A DNA stretch of 64,000 nucleotides, taken from the NCBI GenBank assembly GCA_963693085.1, contig OY856410.1, positions 1,391,910,863 to 1,391,974,862 on the forward strand, read 5' to 3'. The DNA comes from Alisma plantago-aquatica. Lineage: Eukaryota; Streptophyta; Magnoliopsida; Alismatales; Alismataceae. The notes beneath the pieces were generated by a model. That model made no database searches, was not told where the DNA came from, and worked only from the letters and a program-made list of their open reading frames with translations. The position numbers were made by a program, and so were the translations under genes. Position 1 is the first letter of the stretch; each line of letters starts with the position of its first letter. This document shows, piece by piece, positions 10,324 through 21,456 of this stretch.

Positions 10324-11139
10324 CTTAGTGAACTTGCTTCATGAATACTTAGTGAACTTGCTCCATGAATACTTAGTGAACTTGCTCCGTGAATACTTAG
10401 TGAACTTGCTCCGTGAATACTTAGTGAACTTGCTCCGTGAATACTTAGTGAACTTGCTTCGTGAATACTTAGTGAACTTGCTTCGTGAATACTTAGTGAA
10501 CTTGCTCCGTGAATAATTAGTGAACTTGCTCCGTGAATACTTAGTGAACTTGCTTCGTGAATACTTAGTGAACTTGCTTCGTGAATACTTAGTGAACTTG
10601 CTTCGTGAATACTTAGTGAACTTGCTCCGTGAATACTTAGTGAACTTGCTTCGTGAATACTTAGTGAACTTGCTTCGTGAATACTTAGTGAACTTGCTCC
10701 GTGAATACTTAGTGAACTTGCTCCGTGAATACTTAGTGAACTTGCTCCGTGAATACTTAGTGAACTTGCTCCGTGAATACTTAGTGAACTTGCTCCGTGA
10801 ATACTTAGTGAACTTACTCCGTGAATACTTAGTGAACTTGCTCTGTGAATACTTAGTGAACTTGCTTCGTGAATACTTAGTGAACTTGCTCCGTGAATAC
10901 TTAGTGAACTTGCTCCGTGAATACTTAGTGAACTTGCTCCGTGAATACTTAGTGAACTTGCTCCGTGAATACTTAGTGAACTTGCTCCGTGAATACTTAG
11001 TGAACTTGCTCCGTGAATACTTAGTGAACTTGCTCCGTGAATACTTAGTGAACTTGCTCTGTGAATACCTAGTGAACTTGCTCCATGAATACTTAATAAA
11101 CTTGCTCTGTGGATACTTAGTGAACTTACTCTGTGGATT
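10324..11139 (+). repeat. 24-bp tandem array, 34 copies, E1 internal region
   Basis: Thirty-four units of 24 bp of the form CTTAGTGAACTTGCTYCGTG followed by AATA, with C/T and G/A transitions between units and the most diverged units at both edges (10324-10371 and 11065-11139). It occupies half of the internal region. Because 24 is divisible by three and few stops occur, long repetitive open frames appear on both strands (for example NLLREYLV repeats); these are not genes. The preceding AAGCTAAGTGAAATA (10292 on) resembles the unit and may be its seed. Confidence 0.95.
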
Positions 11140-11420
11140 GCCGAATGAATTATCTCTATTAGATATATATGTTTCTCTTTTAGTAAATATTCCTGGGTGA
11201 TGATAGAAGTATGCTCTTTTATGCTTCTTCTTTTCAATGATATGAACATCATATGTTAGGGGTTTATGCCTTGCATAAACAATAAACATTGATGAGGTTG
11301 AATTAATGAAAGGAGCTTTGTATGGAATCACAGAGTTCATGATATCTCCATGATATTAAGATGATATGTGGAGACTTGAGGGCATGATTAATGAACAATC
11401 TGTCTCTCCTTTCCCTGGGA

Positions 11421-11456
11421 TTTCGAGGACGAAATCCTTGTTAGGGGTTTATAATT
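11421..11456 (+). promoter_or_regulatory. E1 pre-LTR motif and polypurine tract region
   Basis: TTTCGAGGACGAAATCC is followed by TTAGGGG and then the right LTR start at 11457. In E2 the equivalent is TTTCGAGGACGAAAC followed by AAGGGGGGGAGAG. The first part is the familiar end of the internal region of Tekay/Del-like Ty3/gypsy elements. In E1 the purine tract is short (AGGGG) and separated from the LTR by a T-rich stretch, so priming may be weakened or the tract decayed. Confidence 0.7.
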
Positions 11457-12924
11457 TGTAACATCCCTGACTTGGGTTATGAATTAACCCTAGAGGTTTT
11501 GCCTAATAAGGTTGAGTAGATTATTAATCTAACCTTGGGAAAAGTAATTAGGGCTCATGAGGAACTTATGTTTCAATTTTGGTCCTGTTTGGACAATGTT
11601 GAAGCAATGTTTGCTTATTTTGGACTAAAGTGCAAATTGCCCAAATTGGAGGGGTTAAATTGCAAATGTTGCATGATAAGATGTTCCTATGATGTTGTGA
11701 CATCATAAGAATGAATATGATGTAGTGGTAAGGTTTCTACAAGTCTGGACACCAAGATAGAGCTTGTTGGACAATGTTGTGCATTAAAACCCAGTTTTGG
11801 TGTAAAGTGCAATTTACCCAAAACCTAGGGTTCAATATGCAAATTACCACTTCAATAAGGTCCCTAATGTTTCTTGGCATCATTTATAGCAAAGAAAATG
11901 AGAGGTACTCCTCATTTGAATTAAGTTGGATGAGAGAGAATCTTGATATTAAAATAATCAAGATTTAATCTTAAGTGAAACCTTAATTCAATTTAGGGCA
12001 AAAATGAATGTATTAATTAAAGGGCCTTCAACCAAAATGTTTTGGGTTGATTTTGAATAAGTATGGAAGTTCCTTTGACAAGATAAGGAACGAAAATATC
12101 TTAAGTAGGTGAAATTCCACTCACCTTATTATAAGGAAAAGAATTTCCACTCAAAAAGATATATTAATATTATAATGGATTAAGGTGCTTATTTTCTTTT
12201 CCCTTAATCCATGGATAATGGAAGGGATTTCGGTGGCTTTGAGTTGCCTTTGTATGCAAGCAAACCAAGGAGGAAGAGGTGGTACTATTTTTGGAATTAA
12301 ATGCATTTTAATAAGGCATTTTCTCTCTCATCAATTTCCTTATAAAAGTGCCATTTCCAAGCCCAAACCAAGGCCTTTTTCGGATTTTCTTCTTCCCCTT
12401 GCTTTCAAAACCGACCAAGGAGCTAGGGAGGAGCAGGGAGCACGTCCCCAACCTGCGGGTAATCCCTTGACCTTCGTTCTCCTTGATTTCATGGTGGAAA
12501 TCGAAAAAAAATTATGGATTCCTTCTTATTTCGATCTCCTCTTCAACCCTAGCCAACTTTTGCAATCAAAAGCTTGAGGACGAGCCTAGGGGGAGTTGCT
12601 AGAGCTTCATCCACCATTAATGGAGTGAGCTTGGAGATTTGGAGCTCAATTGGAGGCGGGTTTTATAACTCAAACCCTTAAACATTGCTATTGCATCAAT
12701 TCTCTATGCTTTGTTGATTGATTTCTTCAATTTGATACACACTTGTTTCTTTGCTGCAATTTCCATCAAGAACGGTTGATGTTCTTGGTTGTTCGAAGGA
12801 AGGGGATGATGACATCATCCTAGATTCTTATCCAAAGAAAATTACCAGGCAAAACCGTTTTGATAGCTACTCCAAATCATTTTAATTTGATTGGCTATGC
12901 GGTTTCAGCAAACCGTGTAAGGGC

Positions 12925-13966
12925 AAACGGTTTGAAACCGTTTGGGAGCAAACGGTTTCAAGACCATTTGATATGGTTGACCAAGCGTTGACTGTTTGGG
13001 AATTTTGTTCCTAATTATGTAGGCTGATAACCCTCCAAATTTGAGGGATTAACTCCAAAGGAATCGAGAGTTGAAGGCCAATCAATTAGGCAATCGAATT
13101 GAATTATGTGCTGATTTTCAACCTGATTAACTTGACCTGGTTGAGAAAACGGTTTCAAGACCGTTTGCGATGGTTGACCAAGCGTTGACCGTTTGGTATT
13201 CCTGTTCATAATTATGTTTATTAATAACCCTCCAAATTTTAGGGATTAACTCCAAAGGAATCGTGAGTTGAAGCCTAATCAATTAGGAAAAACCTAATTG
13301 GATTAAGTGCTGATTTTCAATCTGATTTAATTGAACTTTTTGGGAAAACGGTCTCAAGACCGTTTGAGTGCGTTGACCAAGCGTTGACCGTTTGGTATTA
13401 CTGTTCCTAATGATGTGGTATAATGAATCAACGAATTTGAGGGATTAACTCCCAAGGAATCATGAGTTGAAGGCTATTCAATTAGGCAAACCCTAATTGA
13501 AAACAGTGCTGAAATTCCAATGAGTTAAGTTGAGATTTTGGGTTGATTAGCCCAAACGGTTTCAAGACCGTTTGGGGGTCACCCCAAGACCGTTTGGAGG
13601 TCTGGAGTCAAGTATAGTTGACCAATTGAAGGTCCAAAGGTACTAATCATATTGCAATGTAGTGCTGCTTTGTTGATCAACTCGATAGACCAATCCATGA
13701 TGATTTTTCACTAGAATCCAAAGGTTGGATGGGCCAAACGGTCTCAAGACCGTTTGGTGGTCACCCAAGACCGTTTGGAGGTCTAGGGTTGAGTATGGTT
13801 AGGTGTTTGAAGGTCTAAAGGTACCAAGCTGTTATACAATGCAATGCTGATTTGGTGATCAATCCAATGATCCAAACCTTAATTGGATGGCTTGGATTTG
13901 AGTGATATGATGGGAAAACAGTCTCAAGACCGTTTGGAGGTCATCCAAACGACCTCAAGACCGTTT
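12925..13966. repeat. Palindrome cluster in E1 right LTR
   Basis: Same AAACGGT..ACCGTTT cluster as in the left LTR with fewer full copies (for example 12925-12943 and copies near 13147, 13347, 13555 and 13735); one copy near 13916 has AAACAGTCT in its left arm. Loss of whole copies between the two LTRs shows that the cluster turns over by recombination between repeats. Confidence 0.85.
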
Positions 13967-14367
13967 GGGGTCAGGTCATACCCAATTTGGATAATGGTTC
14001 AATAGTTTCAAAGTAACCAATCTTGCATTGATGAGTGTTGTTGGACCTTCGATTCCAAACCCTAATTCAATTGAATCAAACCCTAATTGATGATCAATTG
14101 AGGGTCAATTGAGGGTCAAATCAGTTTAAGGTTGACCTATTAAACTCAATTTAAGTATGAGTATAGGTCCAATTGATGATTGGTTCCATGAATTCAATGA
14201 TTGAAGGAATCAACATTGAAAACCCCAATTGAATTGGATACCTCATGTCATTGAAGGTCCAATTGATCAAACCTTTTTGGAAACCTAATGTAATTAGGTG
14301 AGAGATACCCTTAATGGTACTAATCAATAATGCATAACAAATGCATGGTTCCAATATATGATTAGTA

Positions 14368-14583
14368 AACCCTGGTTGAGGGTGTATCCTTGTGAAACCC
14401 TAGTTGAGGGTGTTTCCTTATAAACCCTGGTTGAGGGTGTATCCTTGTGAAACCCTAGTGGAGGGTGTATCATTGTGAACCCTGGTTGAGGGTGTAACCT
14501 TGTGAAATCCTAGTGGAGGGTGTATCATTGTGAACCATGGTTGAGGGTGTATCCTTGTGAAACCCTAGTTGAGGGCGTATCAT
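14368..14583 (+). repeat. Minisatellite, period near 28 bp, E1 right LTR
   Basis: Counterpart of the array at 7871-8060, with the same AACCCTGGTTGAGGGTGTA and AACCCTAGTGGAGGGTGTA unit types and one more unit than the left LTR. Confidence 0.85.
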
Positions 14584-15070
14584 TGCGAGTGTTTATAGGC
14601 AACTTTATAATAAAGTTGCCTTAAACTAAGATAAGTCCATATCATGTAAGATAGTTGGGCAATTCTAATGTGTGGCCTATGCATTATATGCTAAGGGTGA
14701 GTATTCTGTGATGGAATGTATTAAGAGGGAAAATACCTTAATACAAGATAAAGTTGGTTAACTCAAGAGGGTCTGAATTAATGAGAAATGGGGAACCCTA
14801 ACCCTAATTTGGGGAAAAGGGAATGATAAACCATGTTTGATAGTGAACCCTAATTCCTGGTTAAGGAATGACGGTGTTACTATTGTATCACATGATGTGA
14901 TGAATATCTTGTATGAATGTTATCATGCCTAATAACCATGCAGGTATGATGAGATGATGAATATAGCCAAGTTTGGGCTGTGACATTTATATAATAAATG
15001 TTGATTGGCTTTTTGTGCGTTGATGTTGTTGTTGCTTTATAAAAGTAACAATGTGTATGGCTTTTATGAA

Positions 15071-15412
15071 CCATGTGAATAAGTTGTTGCCTAGTGAGAG
15101 GTGACAATATGTGAATGGCCTTGTGAGCCATGTGAATAAGTTGTTGCCTAGTGAGAGGTGACAAGATGTGAATGGCCTTGTGAGCCATGTGAATAAGTTG
15201 TTGCCTAGTGAGAGGTGACAAGATGTGAATGGCCTTGTGAGCCATGTGAATAAGTTGTTGCCTAGTGAGAGGTGACAAGATGTGAATGGCCTTGTGAGCC
15301 ATGTGAATAAGTTGTTGCCTAGTGAGAGGTGACAAGATGTGAATGGCCTTGTGAGCCATGTGAATAAGTTGTTGCCTAGTGAGAGGTGACAAGATATGAA
15401 TGGCCTTGTGAG
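15071..15412 (+). repeat. 57-bp tandem repeat, 6 copies, E1 right LTR
   Basis: Exactly six 57-bp units with the same register as 8549-9004. The first unit ends CAATATGTG, a variant found in an internal unit of the left array, so units were lost or gained after insertion or during the last replication cycle. Confidence 0.95.
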
Positions 15413-16239
15413 CCATGTGTGATGCTTGGGTAACAAGTATCATGTTTACTTGTAACATTTTTGTTAGTAAGTTATGCTAGAGAACTTGGCTGATGTTACA
15501 TTCCTGTTATATATCTATAGTTCATTGATGATTATTCATATCTGTTGTATTCATTACAAGTAGATGGATGAACTATGATTCTACCATGGGTAGATGCAAT
15601 GCTCTTATTGGAAATGGAGAATTTCTTATTATGTCTATGAAGAATAATTCTGCCTATTAATGCAAAAGTAACCCCTGCTCAGTTTAATTTCATAATCTTC
15701 TATAACAATGTTTCTGGCGGAGAGTTATATCTCTCACTGGGGCAATTTACAATTGTCTCACCCCCGTGGGAAACATTTTTAGGTATGCATGAAAGGCATA
15801 GCAGAAACCCTAGAACAGGGAAAGAGCAGCAGCAACAGCAACAGCAGGGACAGCAATAAGATCTCAGGTGGAGATATTGTCTGTCTAGTCATATAGATAG
15901 TAGTCCTATGTGTCGTCTCTGTACTCTCAGGTCCTCGGAGTTTTTAGTCAGTGTTTTTGATATATCAGTCTGAGGTTTTGTCTTGATGCCTCGAGATGTG
16001 TATGCTGCCTGCATATATGTTTATAAGGCAACTGATGATGTAGTCTCTGGAAAAAGATGGTACAGGATATGTACGTTTGAAATAGAATGTATATGATATA
16101 CAATGGCATTTGTTGGAAAAGATTTCCTATGTGTGGATCTCTTTGCAAAAAGTTTTAATTTTTAGTGATTTTTGCTAATCCACTGCTTGATGAACGCTTC
16201 CGCATTAGTTAATCTTGTTTTCACGAGACGGTCGTCACA

Positions 16240-16244
16240 AGTTT
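16240..16244. repeat. Target site duplication of E1, right copy (AGTTT)
   Basis: AGTTT directly after the right LTR, matching 4874-4878. Downstream the copia 5' LTR resumes (the block with CATCAAAGACAAAGG-like sequence near 16300 is also at 29190 and 63670). Confidence 0.92.
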
Positions 16245-17386
16245 AGAAAACATAGATTGAGTATGAAGAGGATGAAGATTCCATGCCTTGCATTAAATAT
16301 ACATATCAAAGACAAAGGAACTATATGATCATGGTAACGCTGATCACCTATGTAGGTTGAAGTTTCTCTCCAACATTGCAATTACTTGGGTAGCAATGAT
16401 GTGTAGCTAGATCTTCTCACTACTTGTGATGTCATGATCTAGTTATGGATATTTATTGCCAATATAATTTGGGACCTATAGGGTCACACACATAGGATGC
16501 ACTTAGAATAGTAGTTTACTCGTGGATAGGATTTAACTTGGTTACTAAAGTGCTTAGGTAATCAACTTAAACAACAATGATTGTCAGTTGGCTGACTGGA
16601 CTATCCAATCAACCTAATGGTGTGCCATTTGATCGACTAGAGTGTCTAGTTGACGAACTAGATGACCAATAGGACTAGGTCAAACATTGATGTTGGTGTA
16701 ATTGTGTGCATTAATCATCACATTAAAAGTCGGTTTGTTTGCAAATAGGAAAACAAGTAAATCGACTAAGTGGATGTTTCAATTGATGACTGGGTGCTCA
16801 GTCGACCGACTGGTGATTTGTAGCATCCATCAAACCATGAGATCTAACCCTTTGTATCCTCAGGGTTTGTGGAAACCCTAGCCCATGTACTCCTATGTAA
16901 ATGGGGGGTGGACAAGTCTCTCAACGCTCTTGTATAAAACATTTTTCATCTTACAATTGTCGTAACATGAGAACCAGGGACACCTTACCCATAAAAGGGA
17001 GAGCTAGCCAAGGGGAGAAAAGTTGATTATAACATGTTATTAACAAAGGGGCAATCCTTCTTGTCAACTCTACAAGCGTGACGAGGAGTTTTTGGTGGTT
17101 TGTGTGGACTAAATAGAGACATGGAGGTCATCGCCACTATTCTAGGGGGATTTCATCAACCACCATTTGTGGTTCTACACTAGGAGGCCACCACCGACTA
17201 TTGCACAATTACTTGTTGAGAAAGAAGAACAACTCTGCAAAGATTGTCATTATACTTACTCTAGGACTAGGTATATGCCTTGCACACTCCTTCCTATTTC
17301 ATAGTTATTGGTGTGATCCACTGATTATGGGGAATATGACAAGACATATTTTTCCGCTACCATCTCTGATGTCATGTTTCCCAACA
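16245..17386 (+). repeat. copia 5' LTR, right part
   Basis: Aligns with 29149-30224 of the 3' LTR and with 63640-64000. Ends GATGTCATGTTTCCCAACA, matching the 3' LTR end CCATATTTCCCTACA at 30224. Contains a cluster of short palindromic sequences of the AGTCRACYGACT type (16585-16680, 16790-16812). Confidence 0.85.
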
Positions 17387-17402
17387 GTCTTATCAGAGCC
17401 AC
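17387..17402 (+). promoter_or_regulatory. copia primer binding site, decayed
   Basis: GTCTTATCAGAGCCACA directly after the LTR end, compared with the TGGTATCAGAGCC expected for initiator-Met tRNA priming: ATCAGAGCC is kept and the first bases are mutated. It fixes the 5' LTR end at 17386. Confidence 0.75.
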
Positions 17403-17544
17403 ATCAATTTACTAGCTTTTAGGATTTAATGGATATGATTGGTTTTGGTTTTATCATTTATTTTATTCCATGTTATGCAAAAAATTAAATAACTAATGTG
17501 TATATCTGATTGAAACCACAAATGATAGGTAATGTACCGTAGAT

Positions 17545-17546
<2 letters not shown>

Positions 17547-17579
<33 letters not shown>

Positions 17580-17607
17580 GTGTGTGTGTTTGTGTGTGTG
17601 TGCATGT
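17547..17607. repeat. (TA)n followed by (TG)n microsatellite
   Basis: About 31 bp of alternating TA (17547-17577) followed by an impure TG run with TTTG and CATG interruptions, in the copia leader. Confidence 0.95.
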
Positions 17608-19349
17608 GCAATTTATATGCGTCGGCTTAAAATTCTTTGATGGTGGATTTTTGTGTGGTTATGGCCAAACCCCTTAGATTATCTGTGTGTTTGTATGGTT
17701 TATTTATTGCCTTCTAAATTTGGTTTAGATACCAATCCTTCCTCTTATTTCACCATATGTAATTTAATACTTTCCTCCCTATAATCCCCTAGAATGTAAC
17801 TCGAGGTATTCTCATTGCACAAATGTAATATATAGATAGTATCAAGATTAGTTTAACTTTTGCAAGAAGAAGATATTTTGACCAAGTGAGTCGACCGAAT
17901 GGAAGTTGAGTTGATAGATCAGAGGATCGAGGAGGCCAGCTGACTGGAGGAGCCAGCGATCTATGGAAATCAACTGATTAATAGGAGACCAACATATCGA
18001 CTAGAGGGTCCAATCGATCTACTGGCATGTTCCCAGCACCAAATTTTCAATACACGTTGCTATATGTGATGTATGAAATTAGGTGGATAGTAGATCTTTG
18101 TGGATCTAAAGAATTGTATTATTATGTCCATAACCATCACATGTATAATTATGATTGCATGTTTCTTTTATGTATATAGTATGTATATGCTACATATTAT
18201 AAGTATGTGATGATTGGATATAGGGGTGAGCATTCGATTAATTCAATTGGTTATGATTAATTCAATTTGGTAAACTGTTACCTTTTGGTTTGAGACTTTA
18301 ACCATTAACCTAACTGAATTAGTGTCAGTTAATTTAGTTATAGTTAATCAATTAATGGTTAATTTGGTTGACTAATTAAGTTGACCAAATAAAACTGTTT
18401 AAATAATATTGTATGAAAATAGGCCATAAAATTTTAAACTGTTGTTATATTATAACAGTGATTCATATAGATAAGCGCTATATAGTTCATCAAAACTTGA
18501 TTACTGTATAAATGTAGAGGTTTTTTGAAATAAAAGTAGAACTATATATGTATATATATATGTAGATTTTTTTAATAATATGTGGCTATTCGGTTAACCA
18601 AAAAAATATATTTTAACAGACAAATTAACCATTTAACCAATCAACATATATAAATTAACCAAACTGTCCAAATAAAATTAACCATCCAGTTTTAACCATT
18701 TTGTTAATCAGTTATTAATTGAATTCTACTCACCCCAAATTAGATATGTATATGTATGTATAAAAAAATCCCTCAATAAATATTAAGTCTTAGTTTCTTT
18801 TCGTAAGAAGCACACATGAAAATATTGATTGACCGTGTGTGGGCATGCCAAGTGTGGTGCGTCGTACTATCTCATGGAAGTGTGATGGTAGTTATGTGGG
18901 CCTGCCAAACATGGTGCATTTCTATTGTGTTATCTTTTGGGTTAGGCTTAAGTAGGTAACCTTAATGAGATTATGTGCCTAGTAGTAAAAATGGTTTATG
19001 ATAATGATTTGTGCACATCATCTAGAATTGCATTTGATGCAAGTGGAAAATATTTCCTATCCTAATAATTGGTTATGGACGTCGACCTTGGCTGGGTAAT
19101 AACTTAATTATCTTAGATCTTGGATCTTGGCTCACTACAAGGTTGTACACTGCAACCTTCTAATTGATAGTGAGGGTTTTTAATTTGATCAAAATAGTGA
19201 GAGTGATAATTAATTAAAGGTCTAATTAAGATCATCAATATTATCAAATCAAACAAAAAATGGTTTGCAAATGCAAATTTTCTTTTATAGAAACAAATGG
19301 AAAATACATTCTCATTATGACTAGTCCTTATGAAGGACAAATTAAATGG
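17608..19349. other. copia leader, non-coding
   Basis: Sequence between the copia primer site and the first gag-like blocks. No gene seen. It contains more palindromic GTCGACCGA / GATCGA-type sequence (17885-18025) like that of the LTR, and the hAT-like MITE described separately. The leader is unusually long, about 1.4 kb without the MITE. Confidence 0.6.
18221..18738. mobile_element. hAT-like MITE, 518 bp
   Basis: Terminal inverted repeats TAGGGGTGAG and (reverse of the right end) TTGGGGTGAG, followed inside by A/T-rich inverted similarity (ATTAATTCAATT and AATTCAATTAAT). Flanked by an 8-bp target duplication with one mismatch: ATTGGATA (18213-18220) and ATTAGATA (18739-18746). Eight-base duplications and GGGGTGAG ends fit hAT-superfamily MITEs. 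No coding capacity; the interior contains many GGTTAA/TTAACC-type motifs. It inserted into the copia leader. Confidence 0.85.
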
Positions 19350-19960
19350 GACCAACTTCCATGACTAAATCAGGACTTTGAGAAACGTTCTCACTCATGA
19401 GCGCAAGCTCTATGTCTTTGAAACACTAGTGCCAAAGGAACCCACTCCCGATGCACCTAAGACTGAAACGGATGCTTACTTGAAGCATCACAATGATTTC
19501 ATAGACATCAAACTTTATGCTAGGTTGTATGTAATATGATTTGTATAAACCATGAAAACATGAAAGTTTTTGAGATAGTAACACATCTTAAGAATCATGC
19601 AAAGAAAGAAAGGTACATTGTCTCCAAGGCCTTGTTTGAGTGCAAATTGACATAGGGATATCCAGTAGGGATCGATGTGCTCAGTATAATTGTGCATGTG
19701 GAAAACCTATAAAGAATAGGATTTCCTTTAGGCTAAGAGTTGACCATGTATATGATTCTACAATCGTTGCCTGAATCATATAGCCAGTTCATCAAATGTT
19801 ATTATATGAACAACTTAGCTAAGCTACTGTCTGAATTACATAGCATGTTGATAAACGCCAAAGCAAAAATGAAGAAGGACAAACCCAAGTATGTAATGGC
19901 GTTCAGCAAAGGAGAGTCCAGGGCAAAGGCAAGTTCAAGAAAAAAATTAAGGCGAAGATG
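19350..19960 (+). pseudogene. copia gag relic
   Basis: Degraded gag of the copia element. The clearest block is at 19740-19960: LQSLPESYSQFIKCYYMN, LLSELHSMLINA, and a basic tail KGESRAKASSRKKLRRR, which match the LP.SY..FI..Y.MN and EL..ML..AE blocks of copia capsid proteins followed by a lysine-rich nucleocapsid start. Upstream (19380-19730) the frame is broken by several stops and shifts. No intact zinc knuckle is visible. Confidence 0.7.
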
Positions 19961-20255
19961 AAGTCCAAGTCTACTACACTCAAGATAAGGAGAAGGTTAA
20001 GTGCAAAAGGAATATGTCCTTTTCAATTAAAGGAATTGTACACGAAGAAGATGGGGATAGAGATCTCCACTTCATGTATATACGTTATTGAGTTAAATTT
20101 GTCTACTTCATATTTGGTATTGGATATCGGATGTGGATCTCACTTTTCCTCAAATGTGCAGGATCTTAAAAGAACTAAACCTTTAAAGAAAGGTGAGGTG
20201 GAACTATGCATCACAAATGGAGCAAGATTTGATGCCTCTATTGTTGGAACCTAAA
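19958..20255 (+). pseudogene. copia nucleocapsid end and protease relic
   Basis: One open stretch with SYLVLDIGCGSHFSSNVQDL at about 20109-20168, the aspartic protease active-site block; copia proteases read LDTGCGSH or LDSGCSxH, so the active-site Asp is kept with Thr/Ser changed to Ile (DIG). It is followed by a KGEVELCITNGARFDASIVGT block that matches the protease flap region and a stop. Confidence 0.85.
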
Positions 20256-21420
20256 TTTATCTCTACCCAGTGGGCTTGTAATAGAGTTAGACAACTACTA
20301 TTATGTACCTACCATTAATAGGAACATCATATATGTATCTTGTTTGGACATGAGTTGATTCAAATTTCATATAAAGAATGGTCGATCTTCTATTTCAAGA
20401 GATGAGATCTTTTAAGTCAGTGTCTCTATGTCCTATGGTCTATACTTGTTATATCTGAAGACAAACATATATAACTTAAATACCAAAAGACTAAAACTCG
20501 ATAACACAAACCAAACATATCTTTGACATTGTCGTCCAGGGCACATACCTGAGAAACACATTTATAAACTCCATAAGAATGGTTATCTGGAATGTTTTGC
20601 TTTTAAACTAATAGAGGCATGTGAGTATTATTTGATGTGCAAGATGACAAAAGAACCGTTCACTAGAAACAATGAGAGAGTGAGTGATCTATTAGCACTC
20701 ATGCATACTGATGTATGTGGATGTTTTAGAACAAATGCTAGAGGTGGTTACCAATACTTCATTACCTTCACTGATGACCTTAGTAGGTTTGGATATTTGT
20801 ACTTGATAAACACAAGTCAGAAGCCCTTAGAAATTTCAAGGATTTTATGGATGAAGTACATAACCAACTTGGTAAAAGTATTAAATCACTTCAATCTGAT
20901 TGAGGTGGAGAATACTCAAACCAAGATTTGAGGACCTTCTATAAGACCGTTCTATTGTACCAAAAAGGACTCTACCTAGAACACCACAAAATAATTGTGT
21001 GTTTGAAAGAAGGAATTGTACCTTGTTGTATATGATGTGATCAATGATGAGATTTCCTAATCTTCCAACTTCCTTCTGGAGACATGCTCTACAAATACTG
21101 ATTTTACTAAATAGTGTGTTATCTAAATTGGTTCAAAAGACACCATATGAGATATGGCATGGGAAATATCATGGTGAGTCTTTTATGAAGATTTGGAGGT
21201 GTGAAGCTTATGTGAGAAGACAATTTCCCAAAAGCTTGGAACCAAATCAGATAACTATTATTTTGTTGGATATCCTAAAGAAACCAGGGGATACTACTTT
21301 TACATCCCATTTGACAACAAAGTGTTTGTTGCCAAAGATGTTATTTTCCTACAAAAAGAAATTTACTTTCAAAGGAATTTATGGGAGGAAAGTCAAACTC
21401 GAAGAGGTTCAAGACTAACA
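20256..21420 (+). pseudogene. copia integrase relic
   Basis: Starts with a GAG-pre-integrase-like zinc region (H..RPGHI near 20530, C..C near 20620-20645, MCKMTKEPF) and continues into the DDE core: LMHTDVCGCF (20698-20730, first Asp), GGYQYFITFTDDLSRFGYLYL (20740-20805), a broken stretch near 20890-21010 where the second Asp and the Glu should lie, then MMRFPNLPTSFWRHAL, PYEIWHGKYHGESFMKIWRCEAYV (21040-21210) and the C-terminal SYKKKFTF block. Stops at about 20440, 20929 and 21418 and shifts make it inactive. Confidence 0.88.
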
Positions 21421-21456
21421 TAGGTATAGAAAGAACAAGGAGAGTCACAAACTATT

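Larger units (their letters stand above)
4879..16239 (+). mobile_element. E1: non-autonomous giant-LTR retrotransposon
   Basis: 11361-bp element with left LTR 4879-9828 (4950 bp), internal region 9829-11456 (1628 bp) and right LTR 11457-16239 (4783 bp). LTRs begin TGTAACATCC and end in CA; target duplication AGTTT on both sides. A 12-nt match to the initiator-Met tRNA (TGGTATCAGAGC) lies six bases after the left LTR, and TTTCGAGGACGAAA followed by a GGGG tract lies before the right LTR, a context typical of Tekay/Del-like Ty3/gypsy elements. The internal region has no gag or pol; half of it is a 24-bp tandem array. About 86 percent of the element is LTR. It resembles the class of large retrotransposon derivatives (LARDs), except that here the size is in the LTRs rather than the interior. 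Mobilisation must have used proteins in trans. Confidence 0.93.
11457..16239 (+). repeat. E1 right LTR (4783 bp)
   Basis: Starts TGTAACATCCCTGACTTGG and ends GGTCGTCACA. It is close to the left LTR but 167 bp shorter, mainly because it has six rather than eight 57-bp repeats and lacks one palindrome pair near 13575 relative to 7016-7046 and one near 13755 relative to 7229-7259. Followed directly by AGTTT, the target duplication. Confidence 0.93.

Noticed and set aside
10281..11340. Open frames of 226-333 codons on both strands through the 24-bp array
   Set aside because: Pure consequence of a stop-free 24-bp unit; three different repetitive peptides from the same DNA.
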